A DNA stretch of 61,133 nucleotides from JAAGZL01 sp050291725 (GCA_050291725.1 JBNKKH010000033.1:1-61133); one strand, 5' to 3'; counted from the stretch's first letter, positions 44,986 to 53,440 are shown. The notes: generated by a model from the letters alone, not told the origin. Translations and numbers: made by a program.

Positions 44986-46302
44986 TCAACCCTTGCTGTT
45001 ACCAACAACCACAGTAACAAACTTGTCTGGATGCAGCCGACGCTTGAAGGCATCTTTGATCTGCTCTTTGGTTACGGCGTTCACCTTACTAACAAAGGTA
45101 TCCAGATGATCCAGAGGCAACTTATAGAAGCCGATCATGGATATATACTCCACAATCTTGCCGTTACTGGAAATATTAAGAGGGAATCCCCCGGTAATGT
45201 TCTGCTTGGCTGCCTTTAGCTCAGCGTCTGTGGGGCCGCGCTGGATATAGTCGTTAAGCGTCTTACGTATGACATCCAGGGCCAATTTAGCTTGATCGTT
45301 CTTAGTCTGGGCACCCATAACAAAGGGTCCATCAGCCCGCATGGGAGAGAAATAGCTGTAGACACTATAAGAGAGACCACGCTTCTCCCGTACTTCATCA
45401 CTCAACAACGAGACCAACCCGCTCCCACCCAGGATGTGGTTACCCACATAGAGGGCAAAATAGTCTGGATCTCCTCTATGCATACCTGGCTGTCCTAAGA
45501 GGATATGGGACTGACTGGAGGGGAATTGAACACTCTTATCAGATGCCTGCTTGAGAGCAGCTACCTGCGGTAGAGCTGGAGCCTCCTCTCCTGCCTGCAT
45601 ACCAGAACTGATGCGCTCAGCCAGAGATTCAGCCTGTTTTCTATCCAGATCTCCAACAATGGATATGGTAGCGTTTTTAGCTACATAGTAGCGCTGCTGA
45701 TAAGAGATCAGGTCATCCCGGGTAATTGCCTTAAGAGACTCCTCGGTGCCGCCACTATGAATAGCATAGGGATGGGAACCAAACAGCAGCTGCATGAACT
45801 GCTTTTTGGCTATGGCACCAGGAGACTGCTGTTCCTGCTGCAGGCTGGCCAGCATCATCTTGCGGTTACGTTCCAGGGCATCCTGCGGGAAGGTTGGAGC
45901 TTTGAGGATCTCAGTCAGAGTGCTGACACTGGTTTCAAAAGCATTCTTTTCGGTAAGAGTACGCAGGGAGACCCAGGCCATATCACGCAAAGAGCCGCTA
46001 CCAAGATTTGCTCCCACAGAGTCCATACGCAGGGCAATTTGATCAGCATTCCACTGGCCAGCCCCATCGGTTAGTACAGCATTGGTAAGCAGAGAAAGAC
46101 CAGGCTTATCACCATCACGGGCGCTGCCGGCATCAAATACCACCCGCAGATCAACCATAGGGAGATCAGAAGCCTCAACAAACAGAACTGTAGCCCCACT
46201 CTTGGTCTGCCATTTATGAATAACCGGACCAGACCAGGCAGTGGCGCATACCAGCGCGGAGATCAGCAGTGCAACTGTGCGCATCAGAGTTTTAGTTAAC
46301 AT
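44986..46302 (-). CDS. M16 family peptidase-like subunit, non-catalytic
   Basis: A 438-aa protein with a signal peptide (TVALLISALVCATAWSG) and the M16 fold. The zinc motif HxxEH is absent: the equivalent region reads DKPGLSLLTNAVLTDGA. It retains the C-terminal R-Y-type substrate region (EVREKRGLSYSVYSYF). In such pairs the inactive partner forms a heterodimer with the active one in the periplasm. The start overlaps the upstream M16 gene by 11 bp and has a strong GGAGG ribosome site. Confidence 0.9.
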   Translation of the reverse strand: MLTKTLMRTVALLISALVCATAWSGPVIHKWQTKSGATVLFVEASDLPMVDLRVVFDAGSARDGDKPGLSLLTNAVLTDGAGQWNADQIALRMDSVGANLGSGSLRDMAWVSLRTLTEKNAFETSVSTLTEILKAPTFPQDALERNRKMMLASLQQEQQSPGAIAKKQFMQLLFGSHPYAIHSGGTEESLKAITRDDLISYQQRYYVAKNATISIVGDLDRKQAESLAERISSGMQAGEEAPALPQVAALKQASDKSVQFPSSQSHILLGQPGMHRGDPDYFALYVGNHILGGSGLVSLLSDEVREKRGLSYSVYSYFSPMRADGPFVMGAQTKNDQAKLALDVIRKTLNDYIQRGPTDAELKAAKQNITGGFPLNISSNGKIVEYISMIGFYKLPLDHLDTFVSKVNAVTKEQIKDAFKRRLHPDKFVTVVVGNSKG

Positions 46303-47674
46303 GACGACCTCCAGTAACTGCTCCTGGCTGTTTGCCCTGTTCCAGCGGCAATGGCTCTAACTCCGCCACGGTTAGTCGATCACTAGTTAGATACTTTTTA
46401 GCTACCGCCTGCACCTGCTCGGGGGTAACTTTGCGCATGTTTTCGGCATAGCTGTCGACTAATCTCCAATCCAATCCAATAGTCTCCAAAGTACCAATCT
46501 GCATAGCCTGGTAGAACACCGAGTCCAACTCATATACCTGACTAGCCACCACCTGGGCCTGCACTCGCTGCAGCTCCTCTTGGCTGACCGGTTCGCTTTT
46601 CAGCAGTTCAATCTCGGCCCGCAGTGCCTTCTCCAGATCATCCAGGGTATATCCCTTTGCCGGTATGGCGCTCATGGTCAACATGCCAGAATATTTAGAA
46701 AAGGCGCTGTAGCCTGCTCCAGCTGATACCGCAATCTCCTGACCTCGAATTAGCTTCTTACTGATGCGGGAGCTGCTACCGCCATCCAGGATGGCAACCA
46801 ACATCTCCAGAGCATAGGGTTCCCATTCGGCATCTGCGGTAGATATAACGGGTGTTTTATAGCCCAATAGCAGATAGGGCTGACGGGCCGGTGCGCGCAC
46901 ATTGGTTCTAATCACGCCCCGCTGAGGAGGCTCACGCAGAGGTTTGAGTTTAGGTATCGTTTCCGCCTTGAGAGGACCAAAATATTTCTTGGCCATTTGT
47001 AGCACCCACTCTGGTTTCACATCACCTACCACCACCAGGGTGGCATTATTGGGGGCATACCACTTGCGATACCAGGCGCGCAGGTCCTCTACCTGCATAT
47101 TGTCCAGATCGTTCATCCAGCCGATTACCGGAGTAGCATATGGCAGACTGCGATAGGATACAGCATAGAACTGCTCTCGCGTCAGGGAGTTAGGCTTATC
47201 TTCGGTGCGCATACGACGCTCCTCCTTCACCACCTCCAGCTCCTTCTTAAACTCTTCCGCTGGCAGCAGCAGATTGCGCATACGATCCGCCTCCAGCTTA
47301 AATGAAATCTCTATGCGGTCCGCAGACATAGTTTGAAAATAGGCGGTGTAATCCCTGCTGGTGAAGGCATTTTCACGCCCCCCATTGGCAGCTATGATGC
47401 GAGAGAACTCACCAGTAGGATGCTGCTTGGTCCCCTTAAACATCATGTGCTCAAGGAGATGGGATACGCCGGTAATGCCATGCGGCTCATAGCTGGATCC
47501 AACCTTGTACCATACCTGCGATACAGCAATGGGTGCTCGGTTATCCTCTTTTACGATCACCTGCATGCCGTTATCCAGCTTATACTCCGTTACCTTGCCC
47601 CCATTTACCGCAGAGGCCTCAGCCGCAAAGAGAGGCAAGGTGAAAACCATAACAAACAGATAAGCAAATCTCAT
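46292..47674 (-). CDS. M16 family zinc metallopeptidase, catalytic
   Basis: A 460-aa pitrilysin-family peptidase with an N-terminal signal peptide (MRFAYLFVMVFTLPLFAAEA). The inverted zinc motif is HLLEHMMFKGT, with a downstream glutamate in KEELEVVKEERRMR-type sequence. The start ATG at 47674 follows GGGAG. A TTG 24 bases upstream is discounted. It is divergent from ftsY, as usual. It probably degrades peptides in the periplasm together with the inactive partner. Confidence 0.92.
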   Translation of the reverse strand: MRFAYLFVMVFTLPLFAAEASAVNGGKVTEYKLDNGMQVIVKEDNRAPIAVSQVWYKVGSSYEPHGITGVSHLLEHMMFKGTKQHPTGEFSRIIAANGGRENAFTSRDYTAYFQTMSADRIEISFKLEADRMRNLLLPAEEFKKELEVVKEERRMRTEDKPNSLTREQFYAVSYRSLPYATPVIGWMNDLDNMQVEDLRAWYRKWYAPNNATLVVVGDVKPEWVLQMAKKYFGPLKAETIPKLKPLREPPQRGVIRTNVRAPARQPYLLLGYKTPVISTADAEWEPYALEMLVAILDGGSSSRISKKLIRGQEIAVSAGAGYSAFSKYSGMLTMSAIPAKGYTLDDLEKALRAEIELLKSEPVSQEELQRVQAQVVASQVYELDSVFYQAMQIGTLETIGLDWRLVDSYAENMRKVTPEQVQAVAKKYLTSDRLTVAELEPLPLEQGKQPGAVTGGRHVN

Positions 47675-47854
47675 AATACTCCCTAAAGCAACAGCCAATT
47701 ATAAAACCTAGTAGAACTTGAGACGCATACAAGCGACAATGGAACCTTGGCATTCTTTCAGATATAACCACTATATCCAAGTGACGCGCAACAAATAGCC
47801 ACTTGCAAATGAGAGACATACAGAGAGATTAATGGTTCCAGGGTAACCAGCAAT

Positions 47855-48841
47855 ATGTTTGGATTCGGTAAAAAAACTAAAGACAAAACAGAGACATCTA
47901 CTGCGGAGAAAGAAGCAGATAAACCGGGGTTTGTTTCCCAACTGAAGCAGCGCCTAACCCGCACTAGACAGAACCTCACTGACGGCATTGCCAATCTGAT
48001 TCTGGGTAAGAAAGAGATTGATGATGATCTGCTGGAAGAGTTGGAAACTCTCATGCTTATGGCAGATGTAGGCGTGGATGCCACTAGCAGAATCATCAAC
48101 GACATTTCAGAAAAAGTTCGGCGCAAAGAGCTTTCTGATCCAGCTGTTTTGAATTCCGTACTAAAGCAGGAACTGCAGCAGATTCTGGATCAGTGCGATC
48201 AGCCGGTGGCCAGCCCCAAAGATGGATCTCCCCAGGTAATTCTCATGGTGGGCATAAACGGCGCTGGCAAGACCACCACCATCGGCAAGCTAGCGAAACG
48301 CCTACAGCAGGAAGGGCAGAGTGTCATGTTGGCAGCGGGAGACACCTTCCGTGCCGCCGCTGTAGAACAGTTGCAAACCTGGGGTGAGCGCAACGATATA
48401 CCAGTAATCGCCCAACACACTGGAGCTGACTCCGCTTCGGTGATATTCGATGCCTTAGAGGCAGCATCCGCCCGTAATATAGACGTGCTTATTGCTGATA
48501 CAGCGGGTCGCCTCCACACCAAAAGCAATCTGATGGATGAACTCAGCAAAATAGCCCGGGTAATGAAGAAAATTGACCCGGATGCACCCCACGAGGTAAT
48601 GCTGGTAGTGGATGCCACCACCGGCCAGAATGCCCTGAATCAGGCAGAGCAGTTTAATCAGGCTGTAGCGGTTACCGGCATAACCCTAACCAAGATGGAT
48701 GGAACCGCCAAGGGCGGCATCCTGTTCGCCATTGCTGACCGACTTAAGATACCTATCCGCTTCATCGGCGTGGGTGAAGCTATTGAAGACCTGAGACAGT
48801 TTGATGCAGAAGAGTTTGTAGATGCGCTGTTTGAGACATAG
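47855..48841 (+). CDS. ftsY: Signal recognition particle receptor FtsY
   Basis: A 328-aa SRP GTPase receptor that docks ribosomes at the inner membrane. The acidic N-terminal A domain is short (about 30 residues). The NG domain has the P-loop MVGINGAGKTTTIGKLAK (about 132-149), DTAGRLHTKSN, and TKMDGTAKGG. Length is shorter than E. coli FtsY because of the reduced A domain, which is common. It heads ftsY-ftsE-ftsX-rpoH. Confidence 0.96.
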   Translation: MFGFGKKTKDKTETSTAEKEADKPGFVSQLKQRLTRTRQNLTDGIANLILGKKEIDDDLLEELETLMLMADVGVDATSRIINDISEKVRRKELSDPAVLNSVLKQELQQILDQCDQPVASPKDGSPQVILMVGINGAGKTTTIGKLAKRLQQEGQSVMLAAGDTFRAAAVEQLQTWGERNDIPVIAQHTGADSASVIFDALEAASARNIDVLIADTAGRLHTKSNLMDELSKIARVMKKIDPDAPHEVMLVVDATTGQNALNQAEQFNQAVAVTGITLTKMDGTAKGGILFAIADRLKIPIRFIGVGEAIEDLRQFDAEEFVDALFET

Positions 48842-48943
48842 TTGAGAGATAGTCTGTTGCTAGTAGTCTCTATTTGATAGACACTATCCCTACATATGAA
48901 CTGCTCACACTTTACCCTTGCTAGCCAAACCAAATAATAAAAG

Positions 48944-49618
48944 ATGATCCATTTCGACAACGTCATCAAACGCTATCCCGGTGGCTCCGAAGGGCTGAGC
49001 AATATTAACCTCCATATCGACCATGGAGAGATGGTCTTCCTTACCGGTCACTCTGGGGCTGGCAAAAGTACCCTACTCAAACTTATTGGCCTGCTGGAGC
49101 GCAGTACCAGCGGCCAACTAATTGTATCTGGAAGAAATCTATCCCGCATGCGTAAACGCCAGATACCATATCATCGCCGGGAAGTGGGGATGATCTTCCA
49201 AAACTATCGCCTGCTACAAAACCGCACCGTATTCGACAACGTAGCCATGCCCCTGGTAGCCAGCGGCGTGAGTTATAGCGACATCGGACGCAGAGTGCGG
49301 GCAGCCCTGGACAAGATTGGGCTACTGAACAAAGAGAAGGCCTATCCCATATCCCTCTCCGGCGGCGAACAGCAACGGGTGGGCATCGCCCGAGCCGTGG
49401 TTAACCGTCCCCCGCTAGTGCTGGCAGATGAACCTACCGGCAACCTAGATCCGGAACTCTCCAGAGAGATCATGTATCTATTCGAACAGTTCAATCAGGT
49501 GGGTGTAACTCTGCTGATAGCCAGCCATGACATCGATCTTATCTCCAGTATGAATAAGCGTATGCTCACCCTGAGCAAAGGGCGTCTGGTGCATGATAGC
49601 CAGAGTGAGGAGCAGTAA
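48944..49618 (+). CDS. ftsE: Cell division ATPase FtsE
   Basis: A 224-aa ABC ATPase that with FtsX activates periplasmic peptidoglycan hydrolases at the septum. Walker A is GHSGAGKSTL (35-44), the signature is LSGGEQQRVGIARAV, and Walker B is LVLADEPTGNLDPE. The H-loop is IASHDIDLISS. It ends one base before the ftsX ATG. Confidence 0.96.
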   Translation: MIHFDNVIKRYPGGSEGLSNINLHIDHGEMVFLTGHSGAGKSTLLKLIGLLERSTSGQLIVSGRNLSRMRKRQIPYHRREVGMIFQNYRLLQNRTVFDNVAMPLVASGVSYSDIGRRVRAALDKIGLLNKEKAYPISLSGGEQQRVGIARAVVNRPPLVLADEPTGNLDPELSREIMYLFEQFNQVGVTLLIASHDIDLISSMNKRMLTLSKGRLVHDSQSEEQ

Positions 49619-49619
49619 T

Positions 49620-50594
49620 ATGCGCAGGAGTCGCAACCCAAACAAAATTAGAGAGATATCGGCAAAAAAACACGGCAACATCAGCACCTGGGTCACACGC
49701 CACCTGCATGCCATGCTATCCAGTCTGGGCCGTCTTACCCGCGCCCCCCTCTCTACCTTTATGACGGTTGCGGTCTTGAGTATCGCCCTGGCCTTTCCCG
49801 CCGGCCTCAAGCTCTTGTTGGACAATATCCAGAGATTGAGCGGTAGCCTGGACAGCTCCAGCAACATCTCCATTTTTCTGAAACAGGATATTGGCGACTC
49901 CCAGTATGAGAGCCTGACGGAAAAGCTCATGCTCAAAGAGAGCATTGCTGCAGTGCAGCTAATAACACCGGAAGAGGCTATGGAGGAGTTTCGCGAAAAC
50001 TCCGGCTTTGCCGAGGCCCTGGATGCCATGGATAGCAACCCGCTACCTGCAGTGATGGTCATAACCCCATCAGACGCCTTCTCCACCCCCAAGAGCGCTG
50101 AGGAGTTGGTACAAGAGCTACGCACCATGCCGGAGGTGGATATCGCCCAGCTTGATCTGGAGTGGCTACAGCGCTTTCACGCCATTACCGAAATCGCAGC
50201 CAGAGGGGTCATGTTACTAGCCTCCCTGCTAGCCCTAGCGGTGTTACTGATTATCGGCAACACCATTCGTCTGGAGATTCAGAACATGAAGGATGAGATA
50301 GAGATCACCAAGCTAATTGGTGGAACCAACGCCTTTATCCGCCGCACCTTCCTCTACACCGGTTTCTGGTACGGACTCTTGGGCGGAATACTGGCCTGGA
50401 TTCTGATAACTTTGAATATGTGGCTGCTTACTGAGCCAGTAAAGAAACTCGCCGGGCTATATCACAGCAGCTTCACCCTCAGCTCTATCGATATGTTCAG
50501 CCTGATGATATTGATCCTATCCAGCTCCCTGCTGGGACTTTTCGGCTCCTGGATCGCAGTGGCGCGCCATCTCCATACTATAGAGCCAGAATAA
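49620..50594 (+). CDS. ftsX: Cell division membrane protein FtsX
   Basis: A 324-aa permease-like protein with a basic cytoplasmic N-terminus, TM1 (FMTVAVLSIALAFPAGL), a periplasmic loop and three C-terminal TMs. NMKDEIEITKLIGGTNAFIR is the conserved FtsX segment. I chose the ATG at 49620 with AGGAG in front. An ATG at 49593 inside ftsE would add nine residues. FtsX relays FtsE ATP hydrolysis across the membrane. Confidence 0.94.
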   Translation: MRRSRNPNKIREISAKKHGNISTWVTRHLHAMLSSLGRLTRAPLSTFMTVAVLSIALAFPAGLKLLLDNIQRLSGSLDSSSNISIFLKQDIGDSQYESLTEKLMLKESIAAVQLITPEEAMEEFRENSGFAEALDAMDSNPLPAVMVITPSDAFSTPKSAEELVQELRTMPEVDIAQLDLEWLQRFHAITEIAARGVMLLASLLALAVLLIIGNTIRLEIQNMKDEIEITKLIGGTNAFIRRTFLYTGFWYGLLGGILAWILITLNMWLLTEPVKKLAGLYHSSFTLSSIDMFSLMILILSSSLLGLFGSWIAVARHLHTIEPE

Positions 50595-50658
50595 AACGCC
50601 CACAACTAATGCAGAGGATTATTAGCCGCAAAGCTACCGCGTGATCCAGCGCTTAAGC

Positions 50659-50718
50659 CATAATACTTAAGTCGTAAGTCAAAACCCACCGGCACCGACT
50701 AACGACTTAAGACTTATG
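50659..50718. repeat. Palindromic dispersed repeat (element A)
   Basis: Two 22-bp arms (50659-50680 and 50697-50718) share the core TTAAGTCGT and AGTC. They are inverted with four mismatches around a 16-bp loop with AAAACCCACCGGCACC. The arms and loop resemble the repeat left of bioD (53301-53440), including the shared GTCAAAAC and CCGAC flanks. It lies 65 bp after ftsX and 22 bp before the rpoH promoter. Confidence 0.75.
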
Positions 50719-50739
50719 CTTATAATTGATGTTTTATGC

Positions 50740-50768
50740 TTGAAAATAGCCAGTTTTCGCCCTATATA
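50740..50768 (+). promoter_or_regulatory. Predicted sigma-70 promoter upstream of rpoH
   Basis: TTGAAA (50740-50745) is followed by a 17-bp spacer and TATATA (50763-50768). Transcription would start about 50775, giving a leader that contains the CIRCE. A second candidate, TTAATT (50773-50778), 17 bp, TATACT (50796-50801), would place the CIRCE over the start point. Which is used is not known. Confidence 0.5.
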
Positions 50769-50799
50769 AGCATTAATTAATGCTGAACTTTTAGCTATA

Positions 50800-50826
50800 C
50801 TGGCACTCTTAGTCAGTGAGTGCTAA
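50800..50826. promoter_or_regulatory. CIRCE operator (HrcA binding site) upstream of rpoH
   Basis: CTGGCACTC (50800-50808), a 9-bp spacer, and GAGTGCTAA (50818-50826). The CIRCE consensus is TTAGCACTC-N9-GAGTGCTAA. The right arm matches 9/9 and the left 7/9, with the exact spacer length. It ends 32 bp before the rpoH ATG. This would place sigma-32 under the HrcA repressor. hrcA is not in the window. Confidence 0.82.
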
Positions 50827-50858
50827 TATAATTGCGTACGAATTTACTAGGTTATTAC

Positions 50859-51713
50859 ATGAGCAAAGAACTAGCGATTCCTGTAAATCTGTCTACCGGT
50901 AGTATGGATGCCTATATCAGCGCAGCCTACCAACTACCGATGTTGAGCGCCGATGAGGAGCGTGAACTCGCTCTGCGTCTGCGTGATGATAACGACCTGG
51001 AGGCCGCCCGCGCTCTGGTGCTTTCCCACTTGAGATTTGTAATCCGCATCGCCCGTGGCTACTCCGGTTATGGCCTGGCCCTACCTGATTTGATTCAGGA
51101 AGGCTCTGTTGGCTTGATGAAGGCGGTACGCCGCTTCAACCCGGAAATGGGCGTACGCCTAGTATCCTTTGCCGTGCACTGGATCAAGGCGGAAATTCAC
51201 GAATTTGTCCTGCGCAACTGGCGCATTGTCAAGGTGGCCACCACCAAGGCCCAGCGCAAGCTGTTCTTTAACCTGCGTAGCTCCAAGAAACGTCTGGGAT
51301 GGTTCTCCCAGGAGGAGATCGAAGGGGTAGCAGCCGATCTCGGAGTAAAGCCTGAGACCGTAGTTGAGATGGAGCAGCGTTTGAGCAAGATGGATATGTC
51401 GTTCGACGGCATGACCGATAGCTCGGATGATGAGAAAACCCCGGTAGCTCCAGCAGCATTCCTGCCTGACATGAGCATGGAACCAGCTTCACGTCTGGAA
51501 CAGCATGATTCGGAAGAGAGTGAGAAGAGTCAGCTCTATGCCGCACTGCAAGATCTGGATGAGCGTAGCCAGGAGATTCTGAAGGCGCGCTGGCTATCTG
51601 AGAAGAAATCTACTCTGCATGAGCTGGCCGACGAGTATGGCGTATCTGCAGAGCGTATCCGGCAGATTGAGAAACGGGCCATGGAGAAGATGAAGATGAG
51701 CCTGGTCAGCTAA
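50859..51713 (+). CDS. rpoH: RNA polymerase sigma-32 heat-shock factor
   Basis: A 284-aa group 3-type sigma factor. Region 1.2/2 holds RFVIRIARGYSGYGLALPDL, the core-binding LIQEGSVGLMKAVRRFNPE and the -10-melting VRLVSFAVHWIKAEIHEFV. The RpoH box QRKLFFNLR is at about 132-140. Region 4 ends in SAERIRQIEKRAMEKMK. I chose the ATG at 50859. A TTG nine codons upstream at 50832 begins just after the CIRCE. It directs heat-shock genes and is itself preceded by a CIRCE here. Confidence 0.95.
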   Translation: MSKELAIPVNLSTGSMDAYISAAYQLPMLSADEERELALRLRDDNDLEAARALVLSHLRFVIRIARGYSGYGLALPDLIQEGSVGLMKAVRRFNPEMGVRLVSFAVHWIKAEIHEFVLRNWRIVKVATTKAQRKLFFNLRSSKKRLGWFSQEEIEGVAADLGVKPETVVEMEQRLSKMDMSFDGMTDSSDDEKTPVAPAAFLPDMSMEPASRLEQHDSEESEKSQLYAALQDLDERSQEILKARWLSEKKSTLHELADEYGVSAERIRQIEKRAMEKMKMSLVS

Positions 51714-51734
51714 GACTGCATAGCAATGTAATAG

Positions 51735-51760
51735 AAAGGGGCTAACTCAGCCCCTTTTTT
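51735..51760 (+). terminator. Intrinsic terminator after rpoH
   Basis: A perfect 9-bp stem AAAGGGGCT/AGCCCCTTT with a 5-nt loop, running into T(6), begins 22 bp after the rpoH stop. It is a standard rho-independent terminator for the ftsYEX-rpoH transcript. Confidence 0.9.
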
Positions 51761-51947
51761 AATTCCCATAAAAATCGATCAATTCCAAATAATTTGCGAA
51801 TTCTCAATGCAGGGTCATGGACCAGTATGATCAAATACTCGGGACGGTTGGCAATAGGCTAACAAATTCCAGATTCATTGTTGATCTATCGTCGCCGACA
51901 TCTCCTCCTTTGGTAAAGGCCGCTATGTTTATAGCGGCCTTTTTTTT
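51761..51947 (+). ncRNA. Possible small RNA between two plus-strand terminators
   Basis: The 187-bp stretch between the rpoH terminator and a second plus-strand terminator holds no gene. Just before the second stem it carries CATCTCCTCCTTTGG, an anti-Shine-Dalgarno CUCCUCC stretch. A short transcript ending in a GC-rich hairpin and U-run with an upstream unpaired CUCCUCC is the layout of Hfq-type sRNAs. No clear promoter with good -35 and -10 spacing could be picked, so the 5' end is open. Confidence 0.35.
51915..51947 (+). terminator. Second intrinsic terminator in the rpoH/aroG gap
   Basis: A perfect 12-bp stem, AAAGGCCGCTAT against ATAGCGGCCTTT, closes a GTTT loop and runs into a T tract. 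The T tract is on the plus strand only, so it ends plus-strand transcription. The genes flanking this gap converge, and rpoH already has its own terminator 155 bp earlier. Confidence 0.9.
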
Positions 51948-52060
51948 GCCTATTAGTCGCGAATAACCAAAAAATAATATTATCCGCAAATGAACGCTAA
52001 TTAACGAAAATATTCCTCGACCCAGCGATCGAGCTGCGGGACAGCGGTTTTTCAACCAAA

Positions 52061-52154
52061 CGAATAGCCCAGAGGGCTGGGTTCCTACGCTTGAGTCTAA
52101 AGTCTTAAGAGTTACGACTAAAGACTTATAACTTATGGAAGGCTGGGCTCCTAC
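52061..52154. repeat. REP-like pair flanking a TAAGTC-rich element, 3' of aroG
   Basis: On the minus strand, GTAGGAGCCCAGCC (52141-52154) and GTAGGAACCCAGCC (52075-52088) are near-identical direct copies, the second continuing into a hairpin (AGCCC-AGA-GGGCT, 52066-52078). This resembles the GTAGGAGC-type REP sequences of pseudomonads. Between them, 52089-52140 has the inverted AGTCTT/AAGACT words of the dispersed palindromes. The first REP copy overlaps the aroG stop codon (52151-52153). The remaining gap sequence 51948-52060 shows no gene. Confidence 0.65.
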
Positions 52155-53224
52155 AAGCGGCGTCCAGGTAAGACATCCACAAGTTTCTCATGCATCTCGC
52201 GCAGCAGCTTTTCGGTATCTTCCCAATTTATACAGGCATCTGTAACTGACACGCCATACTCCAGTTTGGAGATATCTGCAGGGATCTTCTGATTTCCCTG
52301 TTTCAGGTTACTCTCCAGCATAATCCCCATAATGGATTTGTTGCCGCCGATGATCTGTCCAATGATGTTCTCTACCACCAGCGGCTGCAGCTGGAAGTTC
52401 TTATTGGAGTTGCCGTGGCTGCAATCCACCATGATATTTTCCGGCAGACCGGCACTACGCAAGGCATCTTCGCATAGGGCTATATTCACCGAATCGTAAT
52501 TGGGCTGGCCACCGCCACCACGCAAAATAATATGGGCAGCACCATTACCCTTGGTCTGAATCACAGTCACCTGCCCTGATTGGTCTATCCCCAAAAAGTT
52601 ATGGGGCTGAGAAACAGATTGCAGTGCATTAATGGCCACAGCAAGATTGCCATCAGTGCCATTCTTGAAACCAACCGGGGTGGAGAGACCGCTAGCCATC
52701 TCACGATGAGTCTGGGACTCAGTGGTGCGCGCCCCGATGGCGGACCAGGCGAAAAGATCAGATAGATATTGCGGGCTAATCGGGTCCAGCGCCTCAGTGG
52801 CAGTAGGCATGCCCATCTCTACCAGACGCAGGAGTAATCTTCTGGCCTGGTGTAGCCCCTCTTCTATCTGAAAAGAGTCATCCATCTTTGGGTCATTGAT
52901 CAAACCCTTCCAACCCACCGTGGTACGGGGCTTCTCAAAATAGATGCGCATGACGATGTAGAGGCTGTCAGAAAACTCCTGACGCAGCTTATTCAATCTC
53001 TCTGCATACTCAATAGCTGCATCCACATCATGGATGGAACAGGGTCCGGTCACAACCAATATACGGTGATCTTTGCCTTTGAGAATATTGTCTATGGTAT
53101 GGCGCGCCTGCCAAACTGACTCATCCCCCTCCGGGCTGTTGGGCATATGCCGTTTAAGCTGTGCCGGCTGAATAAGAATGCGCTCGGATCGCACATTGGT
53201 GTTGTAGACTACATGCTGACTCAT
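52151..53224 (-). CDS. aroG: 3-deoxy-7-phosphoheptulonate synthase, class I alpha
   Basis: A 357-aa DAHP synthase, the first step of the shikimate pathway. LVVTGPCSIHDVDAAIEYA, MRIYFEKPRTTVGWKGLIND, IGARTTESQTHREMASGLS, and the metal-site MVDCSHGNSNKN are present. It belongs to the AroF/G/H family. Which feedback amino acid controls it cannot be read by eye, so the symbol is by family. The start is the ATG at 53224, while a TTG four codons earlier is discounted. Confidence 0.93.
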   Translation of the reverse strand: MSQHVVYNTNVRSERILIQPAQLKRHMPNSPEGDESVWQARHTIDNILKGKDHRILVVTGPCSIHDVDAAIEYAERLNKLRQEFSDSLYIVMRIYFEKPRTTVGWKGLINDPKMDDSFQIEEGLHQARRLLLRLVEMGMPTATEALDPISPQYLSDLFAWSAIGARTTESQTHREMASGLSTPVGFKNGTDGNLAVAINALQSVSQPHNFLGIDQSGQVTVIQTKGNGAAHIILRGGGGQPNYDSVNIALCEDALRSAGLPENIMVDCSHGNSNKNFQLQPLVVENIIGQIIGGNKSIMGIMLESNLKQGNQKIPADISKLEYGVSVTDACINWEDTEKLLREMHEKLVDVLPGRRL

Positions 53225-53300
53225 AACTGCTTCCAAATTTTATTCAATTGCCATGCATAATACGTAGTTTTGTCCCGTAAACAAAATGGCAATTATGATG

Positions 53301-53440
53301 AAGTTTTAAGTTGTAAGTTTTAAGTTTTAAGTCAAAACACACTAACGCCGACCTACGACCTACGACCTACGACTAACGACTAACGACTAACGACTAACGA
53401 CTTACAACTTACAACTTACAACTTACAACTTACAACTTAC
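53301..53440. repeat. Heptanucleotide tandem array with opposed arm, abutting bioD
   Basis: Thirteen 7-bp units run from 53350 to 53440: GACCTAC x3, GACTAAC x4, GACTTAC x1, AACTTAC x5. The unit changes stepwise with no spacer bases. The left arm (53301-53332), rich in TAAGTT/TAAGTC, is its inverse complement in part and is joined by GTCAAAACACACTAACGCC. A long imperfect hairpin is possible. The last unit overlaps the bioD stop codon (53437-53439). The interval to the aroG start (53225-53300) shows no gene. Confidence 0.9.

Noticed and set aside
53350..53440. CRISPR array or iteron-type origin
   Set aside because: 7-bp units without spacers, no DnaA boxes, no replication gene nearby.
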